Source: JBKECY01 sp047975025
Lineage (GTDB): Bacteria > Bacillota > Clostridia > Lachnospirales > Lachnospiraceae
DNA: 64,000 bases
Assembly: GCA_047975025.1 (NCBI GenBank)
Contig: JBKECY010000003.1
Span: 1 to 64,000 of the forward strand
Reading direction: 5' to 3'
The notes under the pieces were generated by a model. It did not search any database and was not told the DNA's origin. It worked only from the letters and a program-made list of their open reading frames with translations. Of this stretch, positions 8,735 to 17,760 are shown one piece after another. The position numbers were made by a program, and so were the translations under genes. Each line of letters begins with the position of its first letter. The stretch's first letter is position 1.

Positions 8735-9808
8735 TTATGGTGTCCAATAATCAGACAGATTGTCTTTTCGTACCGGCTCATAAGGGATAGAGAGTACTTC
8801 CGGTTCCATTCCATTGCAGGCGGCATAGGCAGCGACAGCACCCCATTCACCTTGACCTGCGGCATTTTGAAAGACTGTAAAGCAGAGTTCATCGTTTGAG
8901 ATTGCTTCCATGGCATCTTCGTTAGCATCAATTCCAAGGATTTTGATGTCTGTTAAGCCGGCAGCTTTTACGGCCTGCAAAGCGCCCATTGCCATTTCGT
9001 CGTTCGCAGCGGCAATAATGTCGATTTCATCTCCGAACTGTGTGATCCAGTCTTCCGTAATTGAAATGGCTTTGTCGCGATAGTATTCACCAGTCAGACT
9101 GGCCAGTAATTCATAATTATATCCGGCTTCATCCAGAACATCGAACAGACCCTGTTTGCGAAGTGTGGTATGATTGAATCCAGGGGTTCCCTCCAGATAG
9201 CAGATCTTCTGTGTCTCCGTATCATCTATGTAGTCACGTATATATTCGCCTTGCAATTGACCGGAATACAGATGATCCGAACCGACGAAGAAGTAAGGCT
9301 TGTCATTATTGACCTCGGTATTGACCATGACACAGGGAATACCTGCTTCTGTGGCAATATCTACGATGGAAGCGCATCCATCTGAATCCGAGGGACTTGC
9401 AATAATACAGTCGACTTCATTCGCAACAGCATCTTCCGCCTGCTGAATCTGCGTGGCGGCGTCCATTTTGCCGTCATAAAGCGACAGATTGACATTGGGA
9501 TAGTTCTCTTTTACATAAGCTTCGAATGCATCCATTACCTTTACGGTGAATACATCGGTGAAATCTTTGCAGATGAACACCCAGTCATAGCTTTCATCAC
9601 CGCTTTGCTCATATCCCTTATCTGCCAAAGCCTGTTCCCAGTCCTCATTGTTGGCATCGGCAGCCATTGATTTATCAATGTTTTCTGCGGTTTTGCCGGA
9701 AGTTGATGTGTCAGAGGTGCTTTCGGTGCTTTCCTGTGTCGCTTCACAAGCTGTCAGACTTGCAGTCATCATACATGCCAGTACCAGTGCTAAAATCTTT
9801 TTCTTCAT
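8735..9808 (-). CDS. Sugar ABC transporter substrate-binding lipoprotein
   Basis: 357-residue periplasmic-binding-protein fold (Peripla_BP_4, ribose/galactose type). It starts at complement ATG 9808 behind AAGGAGGAAG. A lipoprotein signal ends at the lipobox LTAC with Cys21, then a Ser/Thr-rich linker, then the binding domain from about residue 75 (DWVFICKDFTDVF). Motifs typical of the family include QIQQAEDAVANEVDCIIASP and IIAAANDEMAMGAL. It would capture the substrate at the cell surface for the permease and ATPase encoded just upstream in the same operon. The exact ligand cannot be told from sequence; a sugar or related polyol is likely. Confidence 0.92.
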   Translation of the reverse strand: MKKKILALVLACMMTASLTACEATQESTESTSDTSTSGKTAENIDKSMAADANNEDWEQALADKGYEQSGDESYDWVFICKDFTDVFTVKVMDAFEAYVKENYPNVNLSLYDGKMDAATQIQQAEDAVANEVDCIIASPSDSDGCASIVDIATEAGIPCVMVNTEVNNDKPYFFVGSDHLYSGQLQGEYIRDYIDDTETQKICYLEGTPGFNHTTLRKQGLFDVLDEAGYNYELLASLTGEYYRDKAISITEDWITQFGDEIDIIAAANDEMAMGALQAVKAAGLTDIKILGIDANEDAMEAISNDELCFTVFQNAAGQGEWGAVAAYAACNGMEPEVLSIPYEPVRKDNLSDYWTP

Positions 9809-9861
9809 TCCTTACTTCCTCCTTAATAATATGATATATGAAACATAGTAGTGCACCCGGG

Positions 9862-10821
9862 TTACTCTTTTGTCTTACGAACCTGTACATCAACGATTAC
9901 GGCTACACAGATCAGAATCCCAAGTACGATATCCTGGATTGATGAGTGTATGTTCTGCAGATTCATAAAATTCTTTATAATACCAATAATCAGAGAGCCT
10001 ATAATTGTGTTCTGGATTGCACCTACGCCACCGCTCATGCTGGTGCCGCCCACGATAACAGCCGTAATTCCATCCATTTCCATGCCGGCCTGACCTGTGG
10101 ACGGCTGTCCGGAATTCAGGCGTGCCATCAATACGATACCTGCAAGTCCAGCCATGATACCTGAGAATACACAGGCGAAAAATTGTGTGTTCTTAACGCG
10201 GATACCGGTTGCTTTGGCCGCCTGCGGGTTTCCACCGACGGCATAGATATTGCGTCCGACGGGAGTCCAGGCAAGAATATAATACGTGATTAGCAGAGCA
10301 ATGACCATAATGATGATGGGTACGGGAATGGGACCTATATAGCCTTGCCCCAGCCAGGTGAAAGCATCTCCAAGGTTGGATTTGTTCTTGCCGTTCGTAA
10401 AATACATAATGGCGCCGTCTGCCATCTGCATAGAAGCCAGAGTGCCAATAAACGATGGTATGGAGAAGATTGTAATCAGCGCGCCGTTGATAATTCCGAA
10501 AAAGAGTCCGCCCAAAAGTCCGACCAGGATAGCCAGCGGGACATTCTGTGTATAAAACATACAATAGGCGGAGAGGGTTCCGCCGAACGCCGTGACTGTA
10601 CCGGCAGACAGATCCACCTGACCGCTGATCAGCATCAGCTGTTCTCCGCAGGCGATAATCGTAATGACCACGACCTGGCGAATGACATTGCGCAGATTAT
10701 TAGGGCCAATAAATTTATCATTTGCAATTGCAAAGATGATGACCATGACCAGTAAAATTAAGATGATACCAAATTTGCTGTAAAATTCCGAAAATCGAAA
10801 ATTGCTTTTGCTTTTTATCAT
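9862..10821 (-). CDS. Ribose-type sugar ABC transporter permease
   Basis: 319-residue integral membrane protein of the BPD_transp_2 (RbsC) family, with about eight to ten hydrophobic segments. Seen motifs: QVDLSAGTVTAFGG, NGALITIFSIPSFIGTLAS, RNIYAVGGNPQAAKATGIRV (the coupling loop that meets the ATPase) and MDGITAVIVGGTSMSGGVG. Its ATG overlaps the end of the ATPase gene by 4 bp, so translation is coupled. The binding-protein gene follows after 53 bp. Confidence 0.94.
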   Translation of the reverse strand: MIKSKSNFRFSEFYSKFGIILILLVMVIIFAIANDKFIGPNNLRNVIRQVVVITIIACGEQLMLISGQVDLSAGTVTAFGGTLSAYCMFYTQNVPLAILVGLLGGLFFGIINGALITIFSIPSFIGTLASMQMADGAIMYFTNGKNKSNLGDAFTWLGQGYIGPIPVPIIIMVIALLITYYILAWTPVGRNIYAVGGNPQAAKATGIRVKNTQFFACVFSGIMAGLAGIVLMARLNSGQPSTGQAGMEMDGITAVIVGGTSMSGGVGAIQNTIIGSLIIGIIKNFMNLQNIHSSIQDIVLGILICVAVIVDVQVRKTKE

Positions 10822-12329
10822 GATTCCAGCCCTCCTACTGCATACTGCATGATTCGCTCCTGATTCAAGTCACTGCCCTCCACTTCACCCGTCCATTTGC
10901 CGCCGCTCATGACCAATGCGCGGTCACAGATACCGATGATCTCAGGCAGTTCGGAAGAGATCATGATAACACCTGCACCTTGTGCAGCCAAGTCACACAT
11001 GATTTTGTAAATCTCATATTTGGCTCCTACATCAATCCCGCGGGTTGGTTCATCCATGATAAAAATCGTAGGAGTGCGAAGCAGCCACTTGGCAATGACC
11101 AGCTTTTGCTGGTTCCCTCCCGATAAAGCACCGGCGCTTGTTTGAATAGAAGGAGTTTTTACATTGAGTTTGCGTACCATTTCCGCCGCATCTTTTTTCT
11201 CAAGAGTTTTGTTTAGAAAACCCTTCGTATAGTATTTTCTAAGGTTCGCCAGAGAGATGTTTTCGCTGACGCTGCGGCATAAAATGAGTCCTTCCAGTTT
11301 TCTGTCCTCCGATAAATAGATAATGCCTGACTTTATGGCATCCGGGACACTTTTGATTTCAAGTCTTTCCTTTTTGAAGAATACCTCTCCGCTTTCTTTG
11401 GGGTCAAGACCGAAGATTGCTTTGCAGACTTCGGTACGCCCGGCACCGACGAGTCCTGCCATGCCCAGGATTTCTCCGGCATGAAGCTTAAATGAAATAT
11501 TTTCGAATTTTCCATGCCGCGTAAAATTTCTGACCTCCAGAATTTCTTCGCCGATATGCGTATCTTTGACAGGATAGACTTCATTCATTTCACGTCCGAC
11601 CATGCGGGTGATAATCTGTTCCTTAGTAATGTGTCCTACCAGATCAGTGGAAATTGTCTTGCCATCCCGCAGGACAGTGACCATATCGCCAATCTGATCG
11701 ATTTCATCTAACTTATGTGAGATATAGATAAAACTGATGCCTTGCTTTTTAAACTGCCGTATTTTCTCATGCAATACCAAAACTTCCGTTTCGGTGATGG
11801 AAGAGCTCGGCTCATCCATGATGATGATTTTGGCATTGACCGAAATTGCCTTAATGATTTCGATAATCTGCATATCTGAGGTCGTCATAGTACGCATCAG
11901 GCGCTTGGCATCATAGGCAAATCCAAGATCATGAATCAATTTTTGGGCATCCCGGTACATTTTGTTCCAGCGGATGGCACCAAACTTTGTTTTGGGCTGC
12001 ATCCCCAGAAAAATATTTTCTGCAACCGTTAAATCCAACACAGGGCTTAGTTCCTGATGAATTGTTGCTACGCCGATTTCCTTCATATACCGCGGAGTAT
12101 GCACAGTGATTTTTTGACCGTCAATGAGCAAATCACCTTCATCTGCCGTATACATACCATTAATGATCTTGATCAAGGTTGATTTTCCTGCACCGTTTTC
12201 TCCCGCCAGTACATGAACGGTTCCGCGCTCGACCTGAAAACTTACATCGTCTAATGCTTTTACACCGGGAAATACTTTGGTAATATGGGTCAGTTCCAGC
12301 ACAATATCCTTTTGGACTTCCTTTTCCAT
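10818..12329 (-). CDS. Ribose-type sugar ABC transporter ATP-binding protein
   Basis: 503 residues with two fused nucleotide-binding domains, as in RbsA/MglA. Domain 1 has Walker A GENGAGKST near residue 45 and Walker B IIIMDEPSSSI. In domain 2 the P-loop-like stretch is degenerate (GLVGAGRTE), with signature LSGGNQQK and Walker B IFIMDEPTRGID. One degenerate site is normal in this subfamily. It is the first gene of the minus-strand operon ATPase-permease-binding protein. An inverted repeat (12391-12415) lies upstream and may be a control site. Confidence 0.95.
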   Translation of the reverse strand: MEKEVQKDIVLELTHITKVFPGVKALDDVSFQVERGTVHVLAGENGAGKSTLIKIINGMYTADEGDLLIDGQKITVHTPRYMKEIGVATIHQELSPVLDLTVAENIFLGMQPKTKFGAIRWNKMYRDAQKLIHDLGFAYDAKRLMRTMTTSDMQIIEIIKAISVNAKIIIMDEPSSSITETEVLVLHEKIRQFKKQGISFIYISHKLDEIDQIGDMVTVLRDGKTISTDLVGHITKEQIITRMVGREMNEVYPVKDTHIGEEILEVRNFTRHGKFENISFKLHAGEILGMAGLVGAGRTEVCKAIFGLDPKESGEVFFKKERLEIKSVPDAIKSGIIYLSEDRKLEGLILCRSVSENISLANLRKYYTKGFLNKTLEKKDAAEMVRKLNVKTPSIQTSAGALSGGNQQKLVIAKWLLRTPTIFIMDEPTRGIDVGAKYEIYKIMCDLAAQGAGVIMISSELPEIIGICDRALVMSGGKWTGEVEGSDLNQERIMQYAVGGLES

Positions 12330-12390
12330 TTTGTCACACCCTTCCTACTTATAAGATTTACAGTTTCTCCTTCCTTTTGAATGAAATGTG

Positions 12391-12415
12391 CAGGCAAACC
12401 AATCTGTATTGCCTG
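12391..12415. promoter_or_regulatory. Inverted repeat upstream of the sugar ABC operon
   Basis: CAGGCAA (12391-12397) and TTGCCTG (12409-12415) with 11 bp between, about 60-85 bp before the ATPase start. The rest of 12330-12564 is AT-rich and shows nothing else I can name; I see no convincing sigma-A promoter on the minus strand. It may be an operator for the neighbouring AraC regulator or a leader hairpin. Confidence 0.35.
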
Positions 12416-12564
12416 TGATCAATTACAATATATCATTCTATGTATCTGAATGGTTAGGATGTTTTGACAAGCTAGTTGTATAAAACGAATATTTATTGAG
12501 ATTAAATGCACAATAAAAAATATAAAACAGATAATAAATTATGCAAATAAAACAATATAATAAG

Positions 12565-12603
12565 GAAAGAAAAAGCCTTGCAGCCACAAAGGGCAGCAAG
12601 GCT
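12565..12603 (-). terminator. Terminator of the AraC-family gene
   Basis: On the minus strand, AGCCTTGC ... GCAAGGCT (plus coordinates 12603-12596 and 12581-12574) is followed by TTTTTCTTT. It begins 17 bp after the stop of the regulator gene. Confidence 0.8.
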
Positions 12604-12619
12604 CGATCTAGAGTAAGAC

Positions 12620-13609
12620 TTAGATTTTCTTAAAGTAGCGGGGAGAGTAACCAATGACCTTTTTGAAGATACGGTTATAATGACTGGCATCATAGATGCC
12701 GACTCTGGCGCCTGCTTCGCTGAAGTTGAGGCCTTCGAGTTCAATATACTCCAGTGACTTGATGATTCGCAGACGCTGTATGTATTCGTTGGGACTTAAC
12801 CCGGTCACATCTTTGAAGGTGCTGCGAAAATATCCAGGACTCATATAGAAATCCTGTGCAATGGCTTCGATTTCAAGCTTTTTATCCAAATTATGCTCGA
12901 TATAACTGATTGCTTGGTAAATCACTTCTTTTTTCTTGTTCTTCTGATAGTCGATTTTCTGTGCACGCGTGCACTGAACTCGCTGAAACGTAAGAAGGAT
13001 AATCTGCAGGAGCGCGGATTTAAGCATCTTGTAACCCCGTTCTTTACGTTCCTGCTCAACCATCATCTTATGGAGCAGCCCCTCGATTTCCTTGTAGATA
13101 CTCATATTCAGATGTATCACGCCCTGGCGGTTCAGATAGTTGATGTGAGTATCCACACTTTCCTCCGGCAGTGAACTTCCATGCGCAATATTACGCAGGA
13201 CAGTATCCCAGCGCCGTCGGATCGTAGCAGCATCTTGTCCTTCCTGCAGGCTTGGCATAAAGACATCAGGACATTCCGGCAGCAGCTCACTTAGATTGTT
13301 GCAGTAGAACTGGCAGTTGATTAGCTTCAAAGACGTCGTAAATCCATAGGAATGTTCTTCGCCCGGCTCGATCAAAAACACATCTCCGGGGAGCAGTGGA
13401 ACCTTGACCCCGCGATAATTATGTACGCAGCACCCGTTAATAATCAAGGTGAATTCCCAGAAATGATGCTTATGTGGAGCAACGGCCAGCCGCTGCTGCC
13501 AGATTGTAACTGCTATACCGCTGTCATCTTGTTTGGGGAAATCCAGAAAGTTCTCTTCATCGGATGCAACGCCCCATCCGTTGGGATCCTGTGGGATTTT
13601 CTCTTCCAT
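12620..13609 (-). CDS. AraC-family transcriptional regulator with cupin sensor domain
   Basis: 329 residues. The start at complement ATG 13609 has GCGGAGGAA 6 nt upstream; an upstream in-frame start adds ten residues but lacks this site. The N-terminal cupin-like ligand domain (about residues 30-110) contains APHKHHFWEFTLIINGCC and LPGDVFLIEPGEEHSYGF. The C-terminal double helix-turn-helix (about 230-329) contains YFRSTFKDVTGLSPNEYIQRLRI and ends with the YNRIFKKVIGYSPRYF signature. Such regulators usually activate adjacent carbohydrate genes on binding their ligand. Its position between the ABC operon and the divergent URO-D gene makes both likely targets (inference). Confidence 0.93.
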   Translation of the reverse strand: MEEKIPQDPNGWGVASDEENFLDFPKQDDSGIAVTIWQQRLAVAPHKHHFWEFTLIINGCCVHNYRGVKVPLLPGDVFLIEPGEEHSYGFTTSLKLINCQFYCNNLSELLPECPDVFMPSLQEGQDAATIRRRWDTVLRNIAHGSSLPEESVDTHINYLNRQGVIHLNMSIYKEIEGLLHKMMVEQERKERGYKMLKSALLQIILLTFQRVQCTRAQKIDYQKNKKKEVIYQAISYIEHNLDKKLEIEAIAQDFYMSPGYFRSTFKDVTGLSPNEYIQRLRIIKSLEYIELEGLNFSEAGARVGIYDASHYNRIFKKVIGYSPRYFKKI

Positions 13610-13837
13610 GTAATATTCCTCCGCATAAAAATATGACAAAAAAGCGTCTTGTACAACTTTCCTTTTGAATCATACTAACAATCATAAAATGGTATGTGGT
13701 ATATTTGTTGTATAGTATTTATATATATCCGGTTGCTCGAGAGATGGATATATCTAAGTTATACCATAAAAATGAAAAAAATCAATAGGATTCTATGCAA
13801 AATGAAAGTGGCAGAGAGAAGACAGGAGGAACGTTGT

Positions 13838-15148
13838 ATGAAGAGAATTACTGGAAATGACAGAGAAATTATTCGTGATTTGGCGAGGCAGGTCAAGGCC
13901 TGTGCGGAATTACCGGTCATGGAGGCACGCAGAGTCAAGTGGTATGCCCATAATGACCTGCAGACCACAGACCCTATTGTGGCAGTGTTTCCGGAGATGG
14001 CCTGGCATGAAATCATCCCTGCACATTCTCTTCGCTGTGAAGAGGAAAATGCACGTAAGATAGAGTGGCTTTTGCGCGGACGACTCTTCAGGGGCCTTGA
14101 AATGGATGATGATATTCCAATCGAAAAAACGTGGGAAGTACGCAAAATCATTAGTGATACCGGATGGGACAGACTTAACCCAAATCATAAGAATCAGACA
14201 TTTGGCAACGAAGATTATCGTGACAGCTGTCTGGGCAGTGTACCGCTTGTCTGGAAAAAAGATTTTGTGTTTGAAGACAAAGCCATGCATTTTACGCCTA
14301 TTATCGTAGAACCCTCGGACCTTAGCAGGCTGAGAGCTCCACAGATTGAATATCTGGAAAAAGAAAGCATCGAACAACTACGGATAGAGGAGGAGGTACT
14401 GGGCGACATCCTGGAAGTCCAGCTGTCCGGTATTAAATTCATTTATGGTGGTCTGATGCAGACCTACTCGGATTTCAGAGGATTAGAGCAAGTGCTGTAT
14501 GATCTGTATGACGAACCGGAAATGCTGCATGAAGCCATGTTCATGGTAGAAGAGGGGTATCACAAGCTGCTGGATCAATACATAGCACTTGATCTTCTTG
14601 AAGTCAATAACCGGCAGGGCTACAATGGTTCGGGCGGTATGAACTATACGCATGATCTTCCCAAGCTTCCCGGGGGCGGTAAAGAATTGCAGAATTTCTG
14701 GGGCTTTACGGAATCTCAGGAATTCACTATGGTTGGGCCGGAAATGCATTATGACTTTGTTATCCAGCATGAACAGCGCATCAGCGAGCGCTTTGGACTT
14801 AGTTCCTATGGCTGCTGCGAACCAATTGAGAACAAGTTGAAATATATACTGAATTTTAATAATATACGGCGTATTTCCGTATCGCCATGGGCTGATATCC
14901 AATCCTGCTCGGATCAGATCAAAAAGCAGGCTGTATATTCATGGAAACCGAATCCCTCATACTTTATCAATAATTATGAAGTGGACAATGAAACTTTTAT
15001 GACCGGTTACCTCAAAGACATGCTGCAGATCACCCGGGATAACTGTGCGGAACTCGTCCTTAAAGACACACATACCTGCCATCATAAACCGGAAAAATAT
15101 CGTGCATGGGTCAAACTCGCCCGTAAGTGCATCGAAGAGACCAGATAA
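13838..15148 (+). CDS. URO-D superfamily protein (possible methyltransferase)
   Basis: 436 residues. ATG 13838 is chosen for the AGGAGG 8 nt upstream. The protein has the barrel architecture of the uroporphyrinogen decarboxylase/MtaA/cobalamin-independent methionine synthase superfamily. The C-terminal part shows SSYGCCEPIENKLKYIL, RRISVSPWAD and a DTHTCHHKPEKYRAWV stretch whose His/Cys residues could bind metal. It is longer than true HemE, lacks that enzyme's N-terminal signature, and there are no haem genes nearby, so it is unlikely to be a haem-pathway enzyme. Family members next to sugar transporters are of unknown function; corrinoid or thiol methyl transfer is the usual guess. It is transcribed divergently from the AraC gene. 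Confidence 0.7.
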   Translation: MKRITGNDREIIRDLARQVKACAELPVMEARRVKWYAHNDLQTTDPIVAVFPEMAWHEIIPAHSLRCEEENARKIEWLLRGRLFRGLEMDDDIPIEKTWEVRKIISDTGWDRLNPNHKNQTFGNEDYRDSCLGSVPLVWKKDFVFEDKAMHFTPIIVEPSDLSRLRAPQIEYLEKESIEQLRIEEEVLGDILEVQLSGIKFIYGGLMQTYSDFRGLEQVLYDLYDEPEMLHEAMFMVEEGYHKLLDQYIALDLLEVNNRQGYNGSGGMNYTHDLPKLPGGGKELQNFWGFTESQEFTMVGPEMHYDFVIQHEQRISERFGLSSYGCCEPIENKLKYILNFNNIRRISVSPWADIQSCSDQIKKQAVYSWKPNPSYFINNYEVDNETFMTGYLKDMLQITRDNCAELVLKDTHTCHHKPEKYRAWVKLARKCIEETR

Positions 15149-15167
15149 AATAATTCTCTAAAAGCAC

Positions 15168-15196
15168 TTGCATATTTTGGAGCAATATTGTACCAT
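15168..15196 (+). promoter_or_regulatory. purH promoter
   Basis: TTGCAT (15168-15173), a 17-bp spacer and TACCAT (15191-15196). Transcription from about 15203 would begin right at the ZTP riboswitch. Confidence 0.5.
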
Positions 15197-15204
15197 AGAC
15201 ATAG

Positions 15205-15307
15205 ATCTGTATGACTGGCGGAAGTGGGAGCCTACCCACAGGGAGTACAGAAAAAGTTGATGCCGACCGCCTGGGCGCCGTTATGGATAGCCCAGGCGGT
15301 TTTTTTG
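15205..15307 (+). ncRNA. ZTP (ZMP) riboswitch, pfl motif, with terminator
   Basis: The aptamer's first conserved part is ATGACTGGCGGAAGTGGGAG near 15211. The second is ACCGCCTGGGC at 15266-15276. These are the hallmark strands of the pfl/ZTP motif, which binds the purine intermediate AICAR phosphate (ZMP/ZTP). The second strand also pairs with GCCCAGGCGGT (15290-15300) to make an 11-bp terminator stem followed by seven T. Ligand binding should hold the CCGCCTGGGC strand in the aptamer and let transcription proceed into purH, which consumes ZMP. The start codon of purH is 22 nt after the stem. Confidence 0.93.
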
Positions 15308-15321
15308 TACAAGGAGGAAGT

Positions 15322-16881
15322 ATGAGAGCATTAATCAGTGTTTCAGACAAAACCGGAATTGTAGAGCTGGCCCAGTCATTGACTGCATTAGGTACAGAAA
15401 TCATCTCCACAGGTGGTACGTATCATGTGTTACAGGAAGCGGGAATCAAAGCAATTGAGATTTCTGAGCTGACAGGATTTCCCGAGTGCCTTGACGGACG
15501 GGTCAAGACATTGCATCCGATGGTACATGCCGGCATACTGGCAATGCGTTCCAGACCGGAGCATATGAAACAACTGGAGGAGCTGCAGGTACAGCCAATC
15601 GATATGGTTATTGTCAACCTGTATCCTTTTAAAGCAACCATCCTTAAAGATGGGGTTACCAGAGCAGAAGCGGTCGAGAATATTGATATCGGCGGACCAA
15701 CGATGCTTCGCTCAGCCGCCAAAAATTATCAGGATGTAGCTGTTGTAACAGACCCTGCCGACTATGCGCAGGTGTTAAGCGAATTAAAGGAAAATAACGA
15801 AGTATCAGTAGAAACGAAATTCTATCTGATGCAAAAAGTTTTTATGCATACCTCTAATTATGATACGATGATTGCCGATTATTTAAGAAGAGAGCGCAAG
15901 GATACAAGCCTGCCGGAGACACTCACACTCACCTACGAAAAAGTACAGGATATGCGCTATGGAGAAAACCCGCATCAGGACGCCGCATTTTATCGTGAGA
16001 TCGGCAAGCGCCCGGGCAGTCTGGTAGATGCTGTCCAGCTTAATGGAAAGGAACTTTCCTTTAATAATATTAATGATACGAATGGTGCGCTGGAATTACT
16101 TAAGGAATTTCAGGACCAGCCGACGGTTGTTGCGTGTAAACATGGCAACCCTTGCGGCGTAGGTTCTGCCGATGATATTTTGCAGGCCTGGGAAAAGGCG
16201 TATACGGCAGATAAGACTTCCGTATTCGGCGGTATTGTCACCATTAACCGCTTCGCAACCTATGAATTATGTGCAGCCATGAAAGAAGTATTTCTTGAAG
16301 TCATCATAGCTCCGGGATATGATGAGGAGGGCTTGAAGCTGCTGCAGACGAAAAAAAACGTGCGTGTTCTTCAGTTAGATAACATCCTGACGCCGCAGGC
16401 AGCCGGTACCTATGATATGAAAAAGGTCAACGGCGGTCTGATTGTACAGACACCGGATGATAAACTTCTGAATGAAGAAACACCATATACGGTCGTGACG
16501 AAGACCGCACCTACAAAAGAGCAGATTGCAGATTTGCTGTTTGCATGGAAAGTAGTCAAGTTCACAAAATCCAATGGTATTACGATTGCAAAAGACGGTC
16601 AGACGATTGGGATCGGACCGGGGCAGGTGAATCGTGTATGGGCAACGGGCCAGGCAATTGATCATGCGAAAGAGCTCTTAGGAGAAGCTTCCACAGAAGG
16701 TGCCGTATTAGCTTCGGATGCATTCTTCCCATTTGAAGATTGTGTGCTGCTTGCTGCTAAAGCCGGGATTAAGGCCATTATCCAACCGGGCGGATCCGTC
16801 AGAGACGAGGAGTCCATTGCAAAATGTGATGAATATGGTATTGCCATGATCTTTACCGGTATGAGACATTTTAGACACTAA
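15322..16881 (+). CDS. purH: Bifunctional AICAR formyltransferase / IMP cyclohydrolase
   Basis: 519 residues catalysing the last two steps of IMP synthesis: formylation of AICAR with 10-formyl-THF and ring closure. It starts at ATG 15322 behind AAGGAGGAAG. The N-terminal MGS-like cyclohydrolase domain (residues 1 to about 190) begins MRALISVSDKTGIVELA and has STGGTYHVL and DGRVKTLHPMVHAGIL. The C-terminal transformylase domain shows KHGNPCGVG, KFTKSNGITIAKD and the closing QPGGSVRDEESI. It is expressed under the ZTP riboswitch directly upstream, separate from the purEMND cluster at 45.8 kb. Confidence 0.98.
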   Translation: MRALISVSDKTGIVELAQSLTALGTEIISTGGTYHVLQEAGIKAIEISELTGFPECLDGRVKTLHPMVHAGILAMRSRPEHMKQLEELQVQPIDMVIVNLYPFKATILKDGVTRAEAVENIDIGGPTMLRSAAKNYQDVAVVTDPADYAQVLSELKENNEVSVETKFYLMQKVFMHTSNYDTMIADYLRRERKDTSLPETLTLTYEKVQDMRYGENPHQDAAFYREIGKRPGSLVDAVQLNGKELSFNNINDTNGALELLKEFQDQPTVVACKHGNPCGVGSADDILQAWEKAYTADKTSVFGGIVTINRFATYELCAAMKEVFLEVIIAPGYDEEGLKLLQTKKNVRVLQLDNILTPQAAGTYDMKKVNGGLIVQTPDDKLLNEETPYTVVTKTAPTKEQIADLLFAWKVVKFTKSNGITIAKDGQTIGIGPGQVNRVWATGQAIDHAKELLGEASTEGAVLASDAFFPFEDCVLLAAKAGIKAIIQPGGSVRDEESIAKCDEYGIAMIFTGMRHFRH

Positions 16882-16910
16882 GCCAGACGAATGGTAGTGG
16901 GAATTACATT

Positions 16911-16952
16911 AAAAAGGGCGAGGACACACCTAAGTGTGGCCTCGCCCTTTTT
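16911..16952. terminator. Bidirectional terminator between purH and ABC operon
   Basis: A long stem, AAAAAGGGCGAGG-CACAC ... GTGTG-CCTCGCCCTTTTT, with A-run and T-run on opposite sides. It serves the two convergent transcripts. Confidence 0.92.
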
Positions 16953-16962
16953 ATAAAAAGAA

Positions 16963-17760
16963 TTATTCCAGATTTAATTTCTTCGTCAGAATCAAATGAT
17001 TTCCCACATAGAAAATTCCGAATAAAACCAGGTTAAGGATGGCAAATATAATCAAAAAGAGGTTTATTGAACTGCTGGCGGAAGTGAACATAATCTCAGC
17101 AGAGGTATCTGTCGCCGTAGAAGAAGCAGCGAATATTACGATTAAAATTGTGTATACAATCTGCAAAACAGTATAAGTGCCGAAGTAGGTAAGAATACTT
17201 CCGAGAACCTTGTGATTCGTGAACAGGTTACCAATTGAAATACAGAAATACATCTGGAATATAGAGGCTACTGTGGAAATAATCATCACCAGGATAACCA
17301 GATATACTGTTACGGGCATACTATTCACCGAAATATATTTTGAAATAGCTGCAAATGCCTCACCAATGAGCTGCATTGTCTCCGGAGAAATAAACAAAAT
17401 AGCAAGTGCACCTATAATGAACAGGCAGTCGAGAATAATCCAGATAAAGAAGGTAAAAGCTTTCGACCATACAATCTGAGCAGGTGAAACAGGCAGTGTA
17501 TTGGTCAAGTAGCCCTGTACGGTATAGATATTTCTATAATAACGTATCGAAAGAAAGATGAACGTCAAAAACATGACGCTGACAACCATAATTACGAATA
17601 CTGAGAAGAAGATTCCCAGAATAATATCTCCGGAAGAAACATTGCTGATGGCTTCAATTAGTATTCTTCCCAAAATAGCAACCACTAAAATGATAATATG
17701 AAACAGAAGAAGAGATTTGGAAACCGATTTCCACTCCTGTTTAAATAATTTTCCTAGCAT
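16963..17760 (-). CDS. ABC-2 type membrane protein (transporter permease)
   Basis: 265 residues with about six hydrophobic segments and a short cytoplasmic N-terminus (MLGKLFKQEWKSVSK), typical of ABC-2 exporter permeases paired with YtrB/CcmA-type ATPases. The substrate cannot be deduced. It overlaps the upstream ATPase gene by 7 bp and is the last gene of the operon GntR-ATPase-permease. Such operons (ytr type) often respond to cell-envelope stress or peptide antibiotics, but nothing here proves that role. Confidence 0.82.
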   Translation of the reverse strand: MLGKLFKQEWKSVSKSLLLFHIIILVVAILGRILIEAISNVSSGDIILGIFFSVFVIMVVSVMFLTFIFLSIRYYRNIYTVQGYLTNTLPVSPAQIVWSKAFTFFIWIILDCLFIIGALAILFISPETMQLIGEAFAAISKYISVNSMPVTVYLVILVMIISTVASIFQMYFCISIGNLFTNHKVLGSILTYFGTYTVLQIVYTILIVIFAASSTATDTSAEIMFTSASSSINLFLIIFAILNLVLFGIFYVGNHLILTKKLNLE

